Of a DNA stretch of 64,000 nt, positions 47,052 to 56,337 are shown piece by piece. A model generated the notes under the pieces. It made no database searches and was not told the origin of the DNA. It was given only the letters and a program-made list of their open reading frames with translations. The stretch is taken from the NCBI RefSeq assembly GCF_020618475.1, contig NZ_CP085335.1, positions 1,240,001 to 1,304,000 of the forward strand, given 5' to 3'. The stretch is from Haladaptatus halobius. GTDB taxonomy: Archaea > Halobacteriota > Halobacteria > Halobacteriales > Haladaptataceae. How positions within the stretch are numbered: the first letter of the stretch is position 1; the number at the start of each line of letters is the position of its first letter. A program made the translations under genes and the position numbers.

Positions 47052-47482
47052 CTCGTACCGATTGTTTTGTTATATTCCATAATATCGCCCAACCGATGGT
47101 AGATGTTACGAATGTGTCAGAAGGTATACGTCTTGTTCCCACCTGTCAATAAAAAGTGATAAAATTGAGTGACGTGAAGATCGTCCATGGGAATTGAAGC
47201 TTTCAAACCGCTCCTCTTTACCGGACGCAATCGGCGATAAGCCGTCCCTACTCGTAATCGACCATCTCCCACCCTGTCGGTACGCGTATTTTCGTGCCGC
47301 GATGCTCACCGGTTGAAACCGCAAGGCGGACGACGGATTCGAGCGGTTCGTTCCGTTCAAATCACCTGCCGAACGTCGTACGTTTCCGTTACTCTCGATA
47401 CCGACGACATCGATATTAGGAAACGGACGATTGAAAAGCGGCAAAAGGATATTAACGGTTCATATCTATTACCTACTTACGT
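47052..47482. other. Intergenic gap, about 430 bases
   Basis: AT-richer DNA with promoter-like stretches at both ends (TTGTTATATTCC near 47070; AAAAGGATATTAACGG near 47440-47460 for the lipoprotein). A 112-codon minus-strand frame crosses it but has the composition of non-coding DNA. Nothing else is recognised. Confidence 0.6.
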
Positions 47483-48115
47483 ATGAATCGCTATCGGTCA
47501 ACCGTGCTCGTCCTCGCCCTCGCCATCATGCTAGCCGGTTGTAACGGCATCGGCGGGTCGGATGCGACTACCACGACGGAAACGACGACCAGCGCTTCGC
47601 CATCGACCAGTTCAACGTCGACGACCGCCACGACCACCTCGGCGACTACTACTACAACAGCGACGACGACGGCCGGGACGACGACGGCCGGGACGACGAC
47701 GGCTCAATCGTGGTCGCCGCCGAAGGCTCCGAACGCGCCGATAGACAACAAGCGAGAGCCTGGACGCATCAAGAAGGTGACGTTCACCAACAAGGTCGAA
47801 GCGAAAAGCGGAAACGGCTACTCCGACTTCGACGTCGAGGTCGTTGCGAACACCAGCATGCCGGGCGTCGACCCTGAGCCGCTGGTGGACGGTGACCCGT
47901 ACTTCCTGGTCAGAATCAACGGCGAGCGAGTCGCACGCGCCGGCGTTCGGTTCCAACACGACGAGGGAACGCACGGAATCGAAATCGAGAAGGCTGCTCT
48001 CCAGCAGTTCAACTCCGGAACGCTGAACGTCGAAGTGCTCCTGCTCGATAGGGACAAACAGACCGACGATATATACGGAAAGTGGACTGGGACGATTCAG
48101 TACGGTTCCCAGTAA
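47483..48115 (+). CDS. Secreted lipoprotein with threonine-rich linker
   Basis: The 210-residue protein has a lipobox (signal MNRYRSTVLVLALAIMLAGC with the modified Cys at residue 20). A Thr/Ser-rich, probably O-glycosylated linker follows (residues 28-75), with TTAGTTTAGTTTAQ near its end. The C-terminal domain of about 130 residues includes YSDFDVEVVANTSMPGVDPE and HEEG-like histidine/glutamate residues (FQHDEGTHGIEIE). It would be anchored to the outer face of the membrane. The gene is monocistronic. The function is unknown. Confidence 0.82.
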   Translation: MNRYRSTVLVLALAIMLAGCNGIGGSDATTTTETTTSASPSTSSTSTTATTTSATTTTTATTTAGTTTAGTTTAQSWSPPKAPNAPIDNKREPGRIKKVTFTNKVEAKSGNGYSDFDVEVVANTSMPGVDPEPLVDGDPYFLVRINGERVARAGVRFQHDEGTHGIEIEKAALQQFNSGTLNVEVLLLDRDKQTDDIYGKWTGTIQYGSQ

Positions 48116-48583
48116 TCGAATTGCGCGTCGAACGTTTTCCGAGAATCGTTTTCTATCAGCCAGTTCTGTCAGCCGGTGCGCCTTCGCTCTGGGATTTCGT
48201 CCGGGAGTGCAAAGCGACGAAAGTCCACGAAACGCGACATACGCTACTCTATTGGCTCTGCGTGTTCGGTGGCGTCGTCCGAGCCGTCATCCTCATCCGG
48301 TACGACTCCTCGCGTTCGATATCCGACGTAGATAACCGCGATGGACGCGACGATGGTAAGATACGTTCCGTCACCGTCTACTTTGTGTGCCAGTTGACAT
48401 TATGAAACATGAAACATTTCAACAACATCTCATTCTATGGGAGTCGAGTTATAGAACTCGATGGAATCCGTCGGAACGATTTCGAACAGTACCAGCGACG
48501 ATTTCACTCCGTGTGAACCCACCACCGTTACGCTTTGGATGGAGTAACAAGTACAAAAAGAAGGATTTGGGCCAAGATTCGTA
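48116..48583. other. Intergenic gap with a possible membrane-gene remnant
   Basis: On the minus strand, about 48395 to 48249, a frame without start codon reads YLTIVASIAVIYVGYRTRGV followed by an acidic tail and a stop. This looks like the end of a small membrane protein. The rest is AT-richer and shows no gene. No other structure is recognised. Confidence 0.4.
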
Positions 48584-48656
48584 TAGTCCCGGGCGGATTC
48601 GAACCGCCGTCAATGGCTCCAAAGGCCATTATGATTGGCCGCTACACCACGGGACT
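48584..48656 (-). tRNA. tRNA-Gln (anticodon TTG)
   Basis: On the minus strand the acceptor AGTCCCG pairs with CGGGACT, discriminator A. The anticodon stem ATGGC/GCCAT holds loop CTTTGGA, giving TTG (reads CAA). The T-arm contains GGTTCGAATCC. No intron or CCA is encoded. A 13-base piece of its 5' end is repeated 69 bases upstream. Confidence 0.95.
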
Positions 48657-48841
48657 CTGCTCGTTCCACTCGCAAAGACCCGTGAGGCTCGCAGTTCCTC
48701 CGACGCTGCTCGCCACCACGGGACTCGGCGGTAGATGCGAGGCTTCGTCGTCACGTAATCTGGGCGGATACTTGAACGTACCGCAAACGACCGGCGACGA
48801 AAACCGCACGACGCCGATTCGATTTACCTCGTTCTACTCGC

Positions 48842-49270
48842 TCAGTCAGCCTCGCCCTCTTCGACCAGATACGCGCACATGTCCGCGTCGGCGCGGAAGC
48901 AGTCAGGACACTGCGGTTCGCGGTCGATGATGGTGTCCAGTCGCTCCGCGACCGTCTCGTCGATGACGCTTTCGAGCTGTCTCGCCTCGGTGCGGAACTC
49001 CTCGACTTCGAGCACGTTGGCGAGGAAGCGTTCGAGGATGCAGTACGTCTGGAGGGCGTCGCGGGCGCGAGTCTCCCCTTCGTCGGTCAGGGTCGCACCG
49101 CGGTACTTCTCGTGTTCGACCAGACCACGGTCTTGGAGCTTTCCGACCATCTCGTTGACGCTCGCCGGGCTGATGTCGAGCTGATCCGCGAGCGCGCCGG
49201 TCGCCGCCGGTCCGTCTTCGATGCGTTGGACGAGATAGATAGTTTTCAGATACTGATCTGCGGTGTTCAT
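48842..49270 (-). CDS. DtxR-type metal-dependent regulator, short form
   Basis: The 142-residue protein has the winged helix MNTADQYLKTIYLVQRIEDG with LADQLDISPASVNEMVGKLQ and a dimerisation part. It lacks the FeoA domain of the other DtxR-type regulator in the window. Its C-terminus ends in CPDCFRADADMCAYLVEEGE, a cysteine cluster that may bind a metal or sense redox state. Its ATG overlaps the stop of the ferritin-like gene (ATGA), and both follow the suf operon on the same strand, suggesting iron-linked control. Confidence 0.87.
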   Translation of the reverse strand: MNTADQYLKTIYLVQRIEDGPAATGALADQLDISPASVNEMVGKLQDRGLVEHEKYRGATLTDEGETRARDALQTYCILERFLANVLEVEEFRTEARQLESVIDETVAERLDTIIDREPQCPDCFRADADMCAYLVEEGEAD

Positions 49271-49767
49271 TCTCCGTCCCCCATCAGTTCCGCCACTTCT
49301 TCGACGCCCTCCGCTTCCTCCTCCCGAATCGCGGTGAGCGTTTCGAGCAGTCGTTCGCGGTCGAGCGCGAACGTCGCGTCGCTCGACTCGATGGCTACGA
49401 TGAGGTCGTCGTAGAACTTGTACGCCGTCTCCTCGCCGTGGAGCTGGTCGTAGAGTACGCCGTCGAAATCGTCGGGGGCGGTCTGGGCGTACTGTTCTCC
49501 GACCAGCGTCTCGATCTCCTCGAACGGGATCGTCTTCGCGTTGAGTTCGTCGATGAGCGATTCGAGACGTTCTCGGTGCTCCGCCGACTCTTCGCGCGCC
49601 TCGGACAGCAGTTCGCGCACGTCTTCGTGAAGCTCGTTGCGCTCTTCGGGGGGAAGCGTCTCGAAGTGGTGCGCGGCCCGTGCCTCGACGACCTCCTCTA
49701 GCACGACACCGATTTGAAGCAGGCGCGCCAGTTGGCGATCGGACGAGACGCGCTGACCCACACTCAT
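49267..49767 (-). CDS. Ferritin-like/rubrerythrin-like four-helix protein
   Basis: The 166-residue product is all alpha-helical with repeated E/H positions (LEEVVEARAAHHFETL, EARE-ESAEHRERLESL, HGEETAYKFYDDLIVAIESS), compatible with a di-iron carboxylate bundle. It is shorter than a full rubrerythrin and has no rubredoxin domain. It is coupled to the DtxR-type regulator, and lies 76 bases after sufD, so iron handling is the likely theme. The exact function is inferred. Confidence 0.75.
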   Translation of the reverse strand: MSVGQRVSSDRQLARLLQIGVVLEEVVEARAAHHFETLPPEERNELHEDVRELLSEAREESAEHRERLESLIDELNAKTIPFEEIETLVGEQYAQTAPDDFDGVLYDQLHGEETAYKFYDDLIVAIESSDATFALDRERLLETLTAIREEEAEGVEEVAELMGDGE

Positions 49768-49843
49768 GCGTGAGCAGTAGCGGCGGGGAAACTTAACAGT
49801 CCCTGATGCGGTCGCGCGAGGAGAGAGACGAAAGAAGAGTAGC

Positions 49844-51052
49844 TCAGTTCTGCAGCCGTTCGGTGATCTTCGATTCGAGGTCGTTCCGGAGTTCTTCGAC
49901 TTCGATCTCGTCCAAGACGGGCACGAAGAACCCTTCCACGAGCATGTTCTTCGCCAGTTGCTCTTGCACGCCGCGCGAGGTCATGTAGAACAGATCTTCC
50001 TTGTCGATCTGTCCGACCGTCGCGGAGTGGCTCGCCTCGGTGTCGTGGTTGTTGATGATGAGCTTCGGCGAGGCGTCGGCCTCGCTTCCGTCCGAGAGCA
50101 TCAGCGTGTTCTCGCGCTGGTAGGAGCTGGTGTCCCACGCTTCGGTGCCGACGTCCTGAACGCCCTCGTAGACGGAGCGCGCCTCGTCGTCCAGCACGCC
50201 GCGTGTCACGAGGTCGGCCGTCGTATGCGCCGTGTTGTGCCAGACGCGAGCCGCCACGTCGAAGTGCTGGTCGTCGTGGCCGAAGAACGCGCCGACGATC
50301 TTCGTCTCCGAGCCCTCGCCGTCGAGCGTCGTCTCGACGGAGGACTTCGTGAGCCGGGAACCGAGGTTGCCCTCGATCCAGTTGACCGACGCGTAGTCGG
50401 CGGCGCTACCGCGCTTCAGTGTGTAGTTGTACGTCTCCTCGTCCAACTCCTGCAGGGAACCGTACTGGACGTGGCTGTTCTCGCCGGTCGCGATCTCGAC
50501 CAGTCCGCTGTAGTAGCGTTCGCCCGACAACGGTTCGCAGTCCTGTCGCTCCAGAATCGTCACCGAACTCGATTCCTCGGTGACGACGAGCGTGTAGTTG
50601 AACAGCGACTGACTCTGCATCGTCGTCCGGATGGTCACGTCCTCGGCGTCGACACCCTTCGGGACGTAGACGAGTGTACCGGACGTAAAGAGCGCCGTCG
50701 AGAGCGCCGTCAGGTAGTTTTCCTGCGGGTCGATGACGGAGCCGAAGTGCTCTTCCACGATATCTCCATGCTCGTCGAGCGCTTCTGACAGCGAGAGGAC
50801 GCGAACGCCTTCGGGTTCGACGCGTTCTTTTTCCTCTTCGGCACCGAGCGGATCGACGAAACTGTCGTAGTCCAGTGCGTCGAGGTTCGTCCAGTCGCGG
50901 CCCGGCGTCCGAATGACCTGCGGCATGTCGAGGTCGCCGAGCGCCGACAGCGCTTCGAGGCGCGTTTCGAGCAACCACTCGGGTTCGCCGAGGTCGTTCG
51001 AAATATCGCGGACGGTCTCCTCCGAGAGAGTGCTGTGCACCTGCGTGCTCAT
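49844..51052 (-). CDS. sufD: Fe-S cluster assembly protein SufD
   Basis: The 402-residue SufBD-family protein, starting MSTQVHSTLSEETVRDISND, has the family right-handed beta-helix and the C-terminal block IINNHDTEASHSATVGQIDK with the conserved histidine. SufD lacks some catalytic residues of SufB and forms SufBC2D with it to build Fe-S clusters. It overlaps the sufB stop by four bases. Confidence 0.94.
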   Translation of the reverse strand: MSTQVHSTLSEETVRDISNDLGEPEWLLETRLEALSALGDLDMPQVIRTPGRDWTNLDALDYDSFVDPLGAEEEKERVEPEGVRVLSLSEALDEHGDIVEEHFGSVIDPQENYLTALSTALFTSGTLVYVPKGVDAEDVTIRTTMQSQSLFNYTLVVTEESSSVTILERQDCEPLSGERYYSGLVEIATGENSHVQYGSLQELDEETYNYTLKRGSAADYASVNWIEGNLGSRLTKSSVETTLDGEGSETKIVGAFFGHDDQHFDVAARVWHNTAHTTADLVTRGVLDDEARSVYEGVQDVGTEAWDTSSYQRENTLMLSDGSEADASPKLIINNHDTEASHSATVGQIDKEDLFYMTSRGVQEQLAKNMLVEGFFVPVLDEIEVEELRNDLESKITERLQN

Positions 51053-52479
51053 CCGAGGCTGCCCTCCATCTCGAGTTCGATGAGGCGGTTGAGTTCGACC
51101 GCGTACTCGATGGGTAACTCCTCCGTGATGGGTTCGATGAATCCGCTCACGATCATCTGCTTCGCGTCGTCGTCGTCCAGGCCACGACTCTGGAGGTAGA
51201 ACACGTCTTCGTCGCCGATCTTCCCGACGGTCGCTTCGTGGGCGACGTCCACGCGGTCTTCGTTGATCTCCATGTACGGCATCGTGTCCGATGTGGATTC
51301 GTTGTCGAACATCAGCGCGTCACATTCGACCGAGGTGGACGAATCGACCGCGCCGTCGCTGATCTGGACGAGACCGCGGTAGTTCGTGCGGCCGCCGTCC
51401 TTGCTGACGGACTTCGACTCGATGGTCGAGTTGGTGCGAGGCGCGTTGTGGTACACCTTCGCGCCGGTGTCGATGTTCTGGCCTTTGCCAGCGAACGCGA
51501 TGGAGATGTGGTTGGCGCTCGCGCCGCGCCCCTTCAGGATGGAACACGGGTAGAGCATGGTGGCTTTCGACCCCATGCTACCCGAGACCCACTCCATGCG
51601 GCCACCGGCTTCGACGATGGCGCGCTTGGTGTTCAGGTTGTAGGTGTTTTTCGACCAGTTCTGCACGGTCGAGTACTGGACGTGGGCATCCTCCCCGACG
51701 AACACCTCGACGCCGCCGGAGTGGAGGTTGAATGCGGAGTACTTCGGTGCGGAACAGCCCTCGATGTAGTGGACTTCGCTCCCTTCCTCGGCGATGATGA
51801 GCGTGTGCTCGAACTGCCCCATCCCTTCGGAGTTCATGCGGAAGTACGCCTGCACGGGCATTTCGACCGTCACGTCCTCCGGGACGTAGACGAACGACCC
51901 GCCGGACCAGACCGCGCCGTGGAGCGCCGCGAACTTGTTGTCGCTCGGCGGCACGCACTTCGTCATGAAGTACTCCTTGACGAGGTCTTCGTGCTCCTGG
52001 ACGGCTTCATCCATGTTCATGAAGACGACGCCCTTCTCCTCCCACTGCTCCTGCATGTTCTGGTAGACGACCTCGGACTCGTACTGGGCACCAACGCCCG
52101 AGAGCGCATTGCGTTCGGCTTCTGGAATGCCGAGTTTGTCGAAGGTGTCCTTGATGTCCTCGGGCAGGTCGTCCCAACTATCCGCGCCGCCGCGGGTGTC
52201 GACGTCGGGGCGGATGTACGGAACGATCTCCTCGATGTCGAGTTCCGTGAGGTCGGGCTGGCCGGGCCAGTCCGTCGGTAGGGGCATGTTCTGGTAGTGT
52301 TCCAGCGCGCGCAGGCGGCGCTGGAGCATCCACTCGGGTTCGTCCTTGTCCTCGCTGATGAGGCGAACGACCTCTTCGGTCAGCCCCTTGTCGGACTTGA
52401 CGGCGGCCCGCTGTTCTTTCTTGAACTCGAACCGTTCTTCCGTATCTGTCTCTTTCAAGTGATCCTGTTCTGAACTCAT
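51049..52479 (-). CDS. sufB: Fe-S cluster assembly scaffold SufB
   Basis: The 476-residue product has the SufB hallmark VHYIEGCSAPKYSAFNLHSG, and the C-terminal DVAHEATVGKIGDEDVFYLQ with the conserved glutamate/histidine. It serves as a scaffold for [4Fe-4S] assembly in the SufBCD complex. It is followed by sufD and preceded by sufC, nine bases from its stop. Confidence 0.95.
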   Translation of the reverse strand: MSSEQDHLKETDTEERFEFKKEQRAAVKSDKGLTEEVVRLISEDKDEPEWMLQRRLRALEHYQNMPLPTDWPGQPDLTELDIEEIVPYIRPDVDTRGGADSWDDLPEDIKDTFDKLGIPEAERNALSGVGAQYESEVVYQNMQEQWEEKGVVFMNMDEAVQEHEDLVKEYFMTKCVPPSDNKFAALHGAVWSGGSFVYVPEDVTVEMPVQAYFRMNSEGMGQFEHTLIIAEEGSEVHYIEGCSAPKYSAFNLHSGGVEVFVGEDAHVQYSTVQNWSKNTYNLNTKRAIVEAGGRMEWVSGSMGSKATMLYPCSILKGRGASANHISIAFAGKGQNIDTGAKVYHNAPRTNSTIESKSVSKDGGRTNYRGLVQISDGAVDSSTSVECDALMFDNESTSDTMPYMEINEDRVDVAHEATVGKIGDEDVFYLQSRGLDDDDAKQMIVSGFIEPITEELPIEYAVELNRLIELEMEGSLG

Positions 52480-52488
52480 AGTTTCACC

Positions 52489-53394
52489 TTATGCGGTTTG
52501 GTAGACTTCGTCGCGAACCCAGTCGTATCCTTTGTCTTCGAGCTCCTTGGCGAGTTCCGGCCCGCCTTCCATGACGACTTCCCCGTCGAGCATGATGTGA
52601 ACCGCGTCGGGTTCCACGTAGTCGAGAATACGCTGGTAGTGGGTAATCTGTAGGATTCCGGTACCCTGCTCGTCGCGCAGGGCATTGATCCCGTTCGATA
52701 CGTCTTGCAGGCGATCGATGTCCAGCCCGGAGTCGATCTCGTCGAGCACCGCGACGGACGGTTCGAGGAGGGCGGCCTGCAGCACCTCGTTCTGTTTCTT
52801 TTCGCCGCCGGAGAAGCCGGCGTTGAGGTAGCGCTGGGCGAACTTCTCGTCCATGTCGAGCAGTTCCATCTTCTCCTTCAAGAGCTGTTGGAACTCCGCG
52901 ACGCTGATCTCGCCCTCGTCGGCCGGTCCTTCCATCGGGCTGGTGTCGTAGCCGGCCTCTTCTTCCTCTTCTTCCTCGTCGTCGCCTTCTTCGAAGAGTT
53001 CTTCGCGCTCTTCGAACTTGGCGTTGACGGCGGTTCGGAGGAAGTTCGACATCGTGACGCCCTCGATTTCGGCAGGGTACTGGAAGCCGAGGAAGACGCC
53101 GAGCGCCGCGCGCTCGTTCGGCTCCAGTTCCAGGAGGTTCCACGTGCGCTTGTCCCCCGGAATCTCGACGTCGCCAAACTCGCCCTCTTCGAGGTGGACG
53201 AGCACTTCGCCGTCGGTCACTTCGTACGCGGGGTGTCCGGCGATTATCTTCGCCGTCGTCGATTTCCCACTTCCGTTCGGTCCCATCAGTGCGTGAATCT
53301 CGCCGGAGCTAACCTCGAGATCGACGCCTTTGAGGATCTTCTCACCTTCTTCCACGACCTCCGCGTGGACATTTCTTAGTTCGAGCGTTGCCAT
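52489..53394 (-). CDS. sufC: Fe-S cluster assembly ATPase SufC
   Basis: A 301-residue ABC-type ATPase: Walker A ALMGPNGSGKSTTAKI, signature AGFSGGEKKQNEVLQ and Walker B SVAVLDEIDSGLDID. An acidic insertion (EEGDDEEEEEEEAGYD, about residues 125-140) is longer than in bacterial SufC (about 250 residues) and is typical of halophilic adaptation. It is the first gene of sufCBD. The ATG at 53394 lies 2 bases after a TTAGG/CCTAA palindrome. Confidence 0.94.
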   Translation of the reverse strand: MATLELRNVHAEVVEEGEKILKGVDLEVSSGEIHALMGPNGSGKSTTAKIIAGHPAYEVTDGEVLVHLEEGEFGDVEIPGDKRTWNLLELEPNERAALGVFLGFQYPAEIEGVTMSNFLRTAVNAKFEEREELFEEGDDEEEEEEEAGYDTSPMEGPADEGEISVAEFQQLLKEKMELLDMDEKFAQRYLNAGFSGGEKKQNEVLQAALLEPSVAVLDEIDSGLDIDRLQDVSNGINALRDEQGTGILQITHYQRILDYVEPDAVHIMLDGEVVMEGGPELAKELEDKGYDWVRDEVYQTA

Positions 53395-53396
53395 AG

Positions 53397-53410
53397 TTAG
53401 GTTCACCTAA
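53397..53410. promoter_or_regulatory. DtxR-type palindrome immediately before sufC
   Basis: TTAGG-TTCA-CCTAA (plus strand) is a perfect 5-bp inverted repeat with four central bases, two bases before the sufC ATG. It shares the TTAGR-N4-YCTAA form with the site before the DtxR-Gdt1 genes at 42527. Repressor binding here would cover the transcription and translation start. Confidence 0.6.
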
Positions 53411-53547
53411 GTCATTTGGAGCAAGGGTCGGTCGTCCCATAACGGTTTCGCATTCGTATGCAATCGATTTCCGGAAAGTAAAGATTCTTTTCGCAGACCG
53501 GAAAATAATGGTGGTTCCTTACGGCTCGGCGATACTTTCGACGCCGC

Positions 53548-56229
53548 TCACACGAAACTTCCTAGACCCGTCTGTTGTTGTCCTGACTTCACTTCCTCCC
53601 ACGAGATGTCGAGAGCTTCAAGTACGCGCTCGATGGGTCCTTTCAGCGTCTTATCGAGCATTTTGTCCCAGTCCACCTCGAACTCGTCGGGTATCTGATC
53701 CGCGTACTCGAAGCAGATGACGTCCTGTTCGCGTTTGAACTCGCCGTAAAGCGTGTCGGTTCGCGCGTCGAAGCCCTCTTTTCCCTCCATCCGTTCGAAG
53801 AACGTCGGATGAACTTTCTTCAAGTAGAGTCGCTTGGGTTTGCTCCCGCGCTGGAAGTTCGTTCCCATGAGGAGGTTGGCGTACTTCGCCCCGCGGACGT
53901 GGGCCGTGTCGGTGTCGTAATCGTCGAGTCGTTTCCCGATGCCGCCGGGGATGGCGACCTCGTCCAAGTCGACGTTCCCCTCGCGGAAGTCTTCGATAAC
54001 GTCGTGGACGTACGTTTTCACGTCGTCCAGATCCTCCCCCGTCACGATCATCTCGATGACCTGCTGCTGAACTTCCTTCGTAATAGGTGCAATGTCCGAG
54101 CGTTTGTACTCGAACCCCGTGATGTCGATGTCGTCTACGTCCTTGCCCTCCTTCCAGACGATGTACCCTGCGTAACGCTTTTTCTTCCCTGCTTGGAAAA
54201 ACCGACGATAGAGCTTCTCGAACTCGATCTGGAAGCGGTGTTCCTCGGCGTTCAGATCTTCGCGCGCGAACTCGTCGTAACGAGCGTTGATGTGCTTCTC
54301 GATATCGAAGGACTGCTCGATAGCGTCCCCCTTCTCGATATCGCCGCCGAGTTCGAGCATAACCGAGTCAGTATCACCGTACGCCACTCTGTAGTCGAGT
54401 TCGTTCGCCGCGGTTTCCGTGAACTCGATGACTTCACGGCCGGTCGCGGTGATCGCCGCGCCCATCTCCTTGTCGTAGAGGCGGAACCGATCCCACCCGA
54501 GTACGCCATAGAGCGAGTTCATGATAACTTTCACCGCGGCCTGCTGCCGGTCGAAGATATCGTACTCGTGGCTGTCGGGGTCGTGCTCGTTTCGGAGTTC
54601 TTTCTTCTCCTCGCGTTCGGCCAGCGTTTCGTTGATGATCGCGCGCACGATGCCGTCCGGTTCCTTCCGGAAGTGGGTTCCGTTCGGCGCGCAGTAGGTA
54701 TCTCCGTCATACTTCTCGGGGTCGACTTTCGTCTCCGGTGAGGCGTTGATGGTCGACATCGACATCGGGTACAGCGATTTCAGGTCGAGCACCGTGACGT
54801 TCTCCTTGATGCCCGTAATCGGGTCGAACACCGCGCCGCCCTCGTAGTCCTCGCTCTCGACTTGACCTTTCGAGGGAAGCGCGAACTGGCCGTGGGCCTC
54901 GTGGAGGACGTACACGTCCACCGCGTCGCCGGGTGTCGTCGCGTCTTCGAGTTTACAGCCGACGAACGATGCCACCTCCTGCCAGAAGGCGATGATATTC
55001 TGCTTGCGGTCGAGTTCGACGCAGAGTTCCACGTCCCTGACGTTGTACTCTAGCAGGCGCGTTGGGTTCTGCTCCCAGAGGTCGCCGATGTCGCCGGCGT
55101 AGCGTTCCTTGCCGACGCCGAGTTCGACCTCGCCGACTGCGTCAAGGCGATACGAGTCGAGTTCGCTGAACTGCGTGCGTTTGTACGCGTACAACAAGTC
55201 GAAGACGACTCGACCCTTTATCGTCGGGCCGCCCCAGTCGCTCCGCCACACCTCGTTCACGCGAGAGAGGCGTTCGTAATCGAGGTTGTAGTCGTGGTGT
55301 CCCCCCGCCAACCGTTCGAGGCGGTCTAAGAGGTACGGCGCATCGAAGTCGTCGAAGTTCCAGCCCGTGAGCACGTCCGGGTCGGTTTCAGTGATGTAGT
55401 CGAGAAACGACTCCAGCATCGCTTCCTCTCTCTCGTACGTCCGCACGTCGATGTTCGACCCCTCTCGAAATGGTTCGTAGTCGGGGAGGTCACCCGGTTC
55501 CTCGACACCGCCGTCCGGGGCGTCGTACAGCCACGCGATGTACTCGTCGTTGTAGGAGTCGTGGCTCGTGAGACAGATGATGGGTTCCTCGCCGTCCTCG
55601 GGGAACCCCGAGCGGTCGTCCACCTCGATGTCGAAGGTGTGAACCCGAAGGTTCGCGTGTACGTCGGCGGCGACGACTTCGTCCTCTCGCACGACGATTT
55701 CACCGTCTTCCCGGCGACGCTCCGGTACGCGAACGCCGCTTTTTACGTCCTTGTCGATGAGGAACCTGTTGGGAAAGAGGATGTCCGCTTCGTAATGTTC
55801 GAACTGGTCGCGGATGTTCCCCACGTCGCGGGGCGTCCTCCCGAAGATCTTCGTCAGTCGCTCGCCGCGGATGCTCTCGTACCCTTCCTCGAAGCCGGTG
55901 ATGCGGCCGTCGTTCAGTTTCTCGTCGTCGAGGGTCTCGGTCGGCGCGTAGAAGTACGGTCGAAAGCCAACGACGCGGACGTGTTCCAGTTCGTCGTCCG
56001 GTGTCCGTCCGAAGACGTGGATGATCGGCTCTTCGTTCTCACCGCTGCCTTCGATGGTGTAATCGACCTGCGTCACTGCCAGTTCGATATCACCTTGTGA
56101 GTCTGGAAGCCACTCCGTGTTAGCGTCCACGACGTGTGCCGCAGTGTCGTCGTTTCCAGCAACGGCGTGGGCTTCTGCCGCGGGTCGCTCGTCCCCACCC
56201 GCGAAATCACCAAGCCCCGATTGAGTCAT
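53548..56229 (-). CDS. polB: Family B DNA polymerase PolB1 (3'-5' exonuclease proofreading)
   Basis: The 893-residue protein has exonuclease motifs HTFDIEVDDRSG and TGWNFDDFDAPYLLDRL, polymerase motif A VLDLKSLYPMSMSTINASPE, motif B KVIMNSLYGVLGW and motif C YGDTDSVML with both catalytic aspartates. No intein interrupts motif A, B or C, unlike many haloarchaeal copies. A PCNA-box-like peptide QSGLGDF lies at residues 3-9 and another, QTGLGSFV, at the C-terminus (886-893). It is the replicative DNA polymerase. Confidence 0.97.
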   Translation of the reverse strand: MTQSGLGDFAGGDERPAAEAHAVAGNDDTAAHVVDANTEWLPDSQGDIELAVTQVDYTIEGSGENEEPIIHVFGRTPDDELEHVRVVGFRPYFYAPTETLDDEKLNDGRITGFEEGYESIRGERLTKIFGRTPRDVGNIRDQFEHYEADILFPNRFLIDKDVKSGVRVPERRREDGEIVVREDEVVAADVHANLRVHTFDIEVDDRSGFPEDGEEPIICLTSHDSYNDEYIAWLYDAPDGGVEEPGDLPDYEPFREGSNIDVRTYEREEAMLESFLDYITETDPDVLTGWNFDDFDAPYLLDRLERLAGGHHDYNLDYERLSRVNEVWRSDWGGPTIKGRVVFDLLYAYKRTQFSELDSYRLDAVGEVELGVGKERYAGDIGDLWEQNPTRLLEYNVRDVELCVELDRKQNIIAFWQEVASFVGCKLEDATTPGDAVDVYVLHEAHGQFALPSKGQVESEDYEGGAVFDPITGIKENVTVLDLKSLYPMSMSTINASPETKVDPEKYDGDTYCAPNGTHFRKEPDGIVRAIINETLAEREEKKELRNEHDPDSHEYDIFDRQQAAVKVIMNSLYGVLGWDRFRLYDKEMGAAITATGREVIEFTETAANELDYRVAYGDTDSVMLELGGDIEKGDAIEQSFDIEKHINARYDEFAREDLNAEEHRFQIEFEKLYRRFFQAGKKKRYAGYIVWKEGKDVDDIDITGFEYKRSDIAPITKEVQQQVIEMIVTGEDLDDVKTYVHDVIEDFREGNVDLDEVAIPGGIGKRLDDYDTDTAHVRGAKYANLLMGTNFQRGSKPKRLYLKKVHPTFFERMEGKEGFDARTDTLYGEFKREQDVICFEYADQIPDEFEVDWDKMLDKTLKGPIERVLEALDISWEEVKSGQQQTGLGSFV

Positions 56230-56337
56230 GTCGATTGTTTTTGGTGCTTCCCGGTAAAAACCCTCCCGTTTGTGCGAGTCGCCGGAATAGAAAGGGATTT
56301 AATGTGTTAGCGCATAGCATAGTCAGAGGTCAAGTCA

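Noticed and set aside
47106..47444. A 112-residue minus-strand protein
   Set aside because: Its composition (Arg/Ser-rich, few acidic residues) is unlike haloarchaeal proteins, it has no motif, and it covers the promoter region of the lipoprotein gene.
53548..56229. Intein in PolB
   Set aside because: All exonuclease and polymerase motifs are continuous and the protein is 893 residues, the size expected without an intein.
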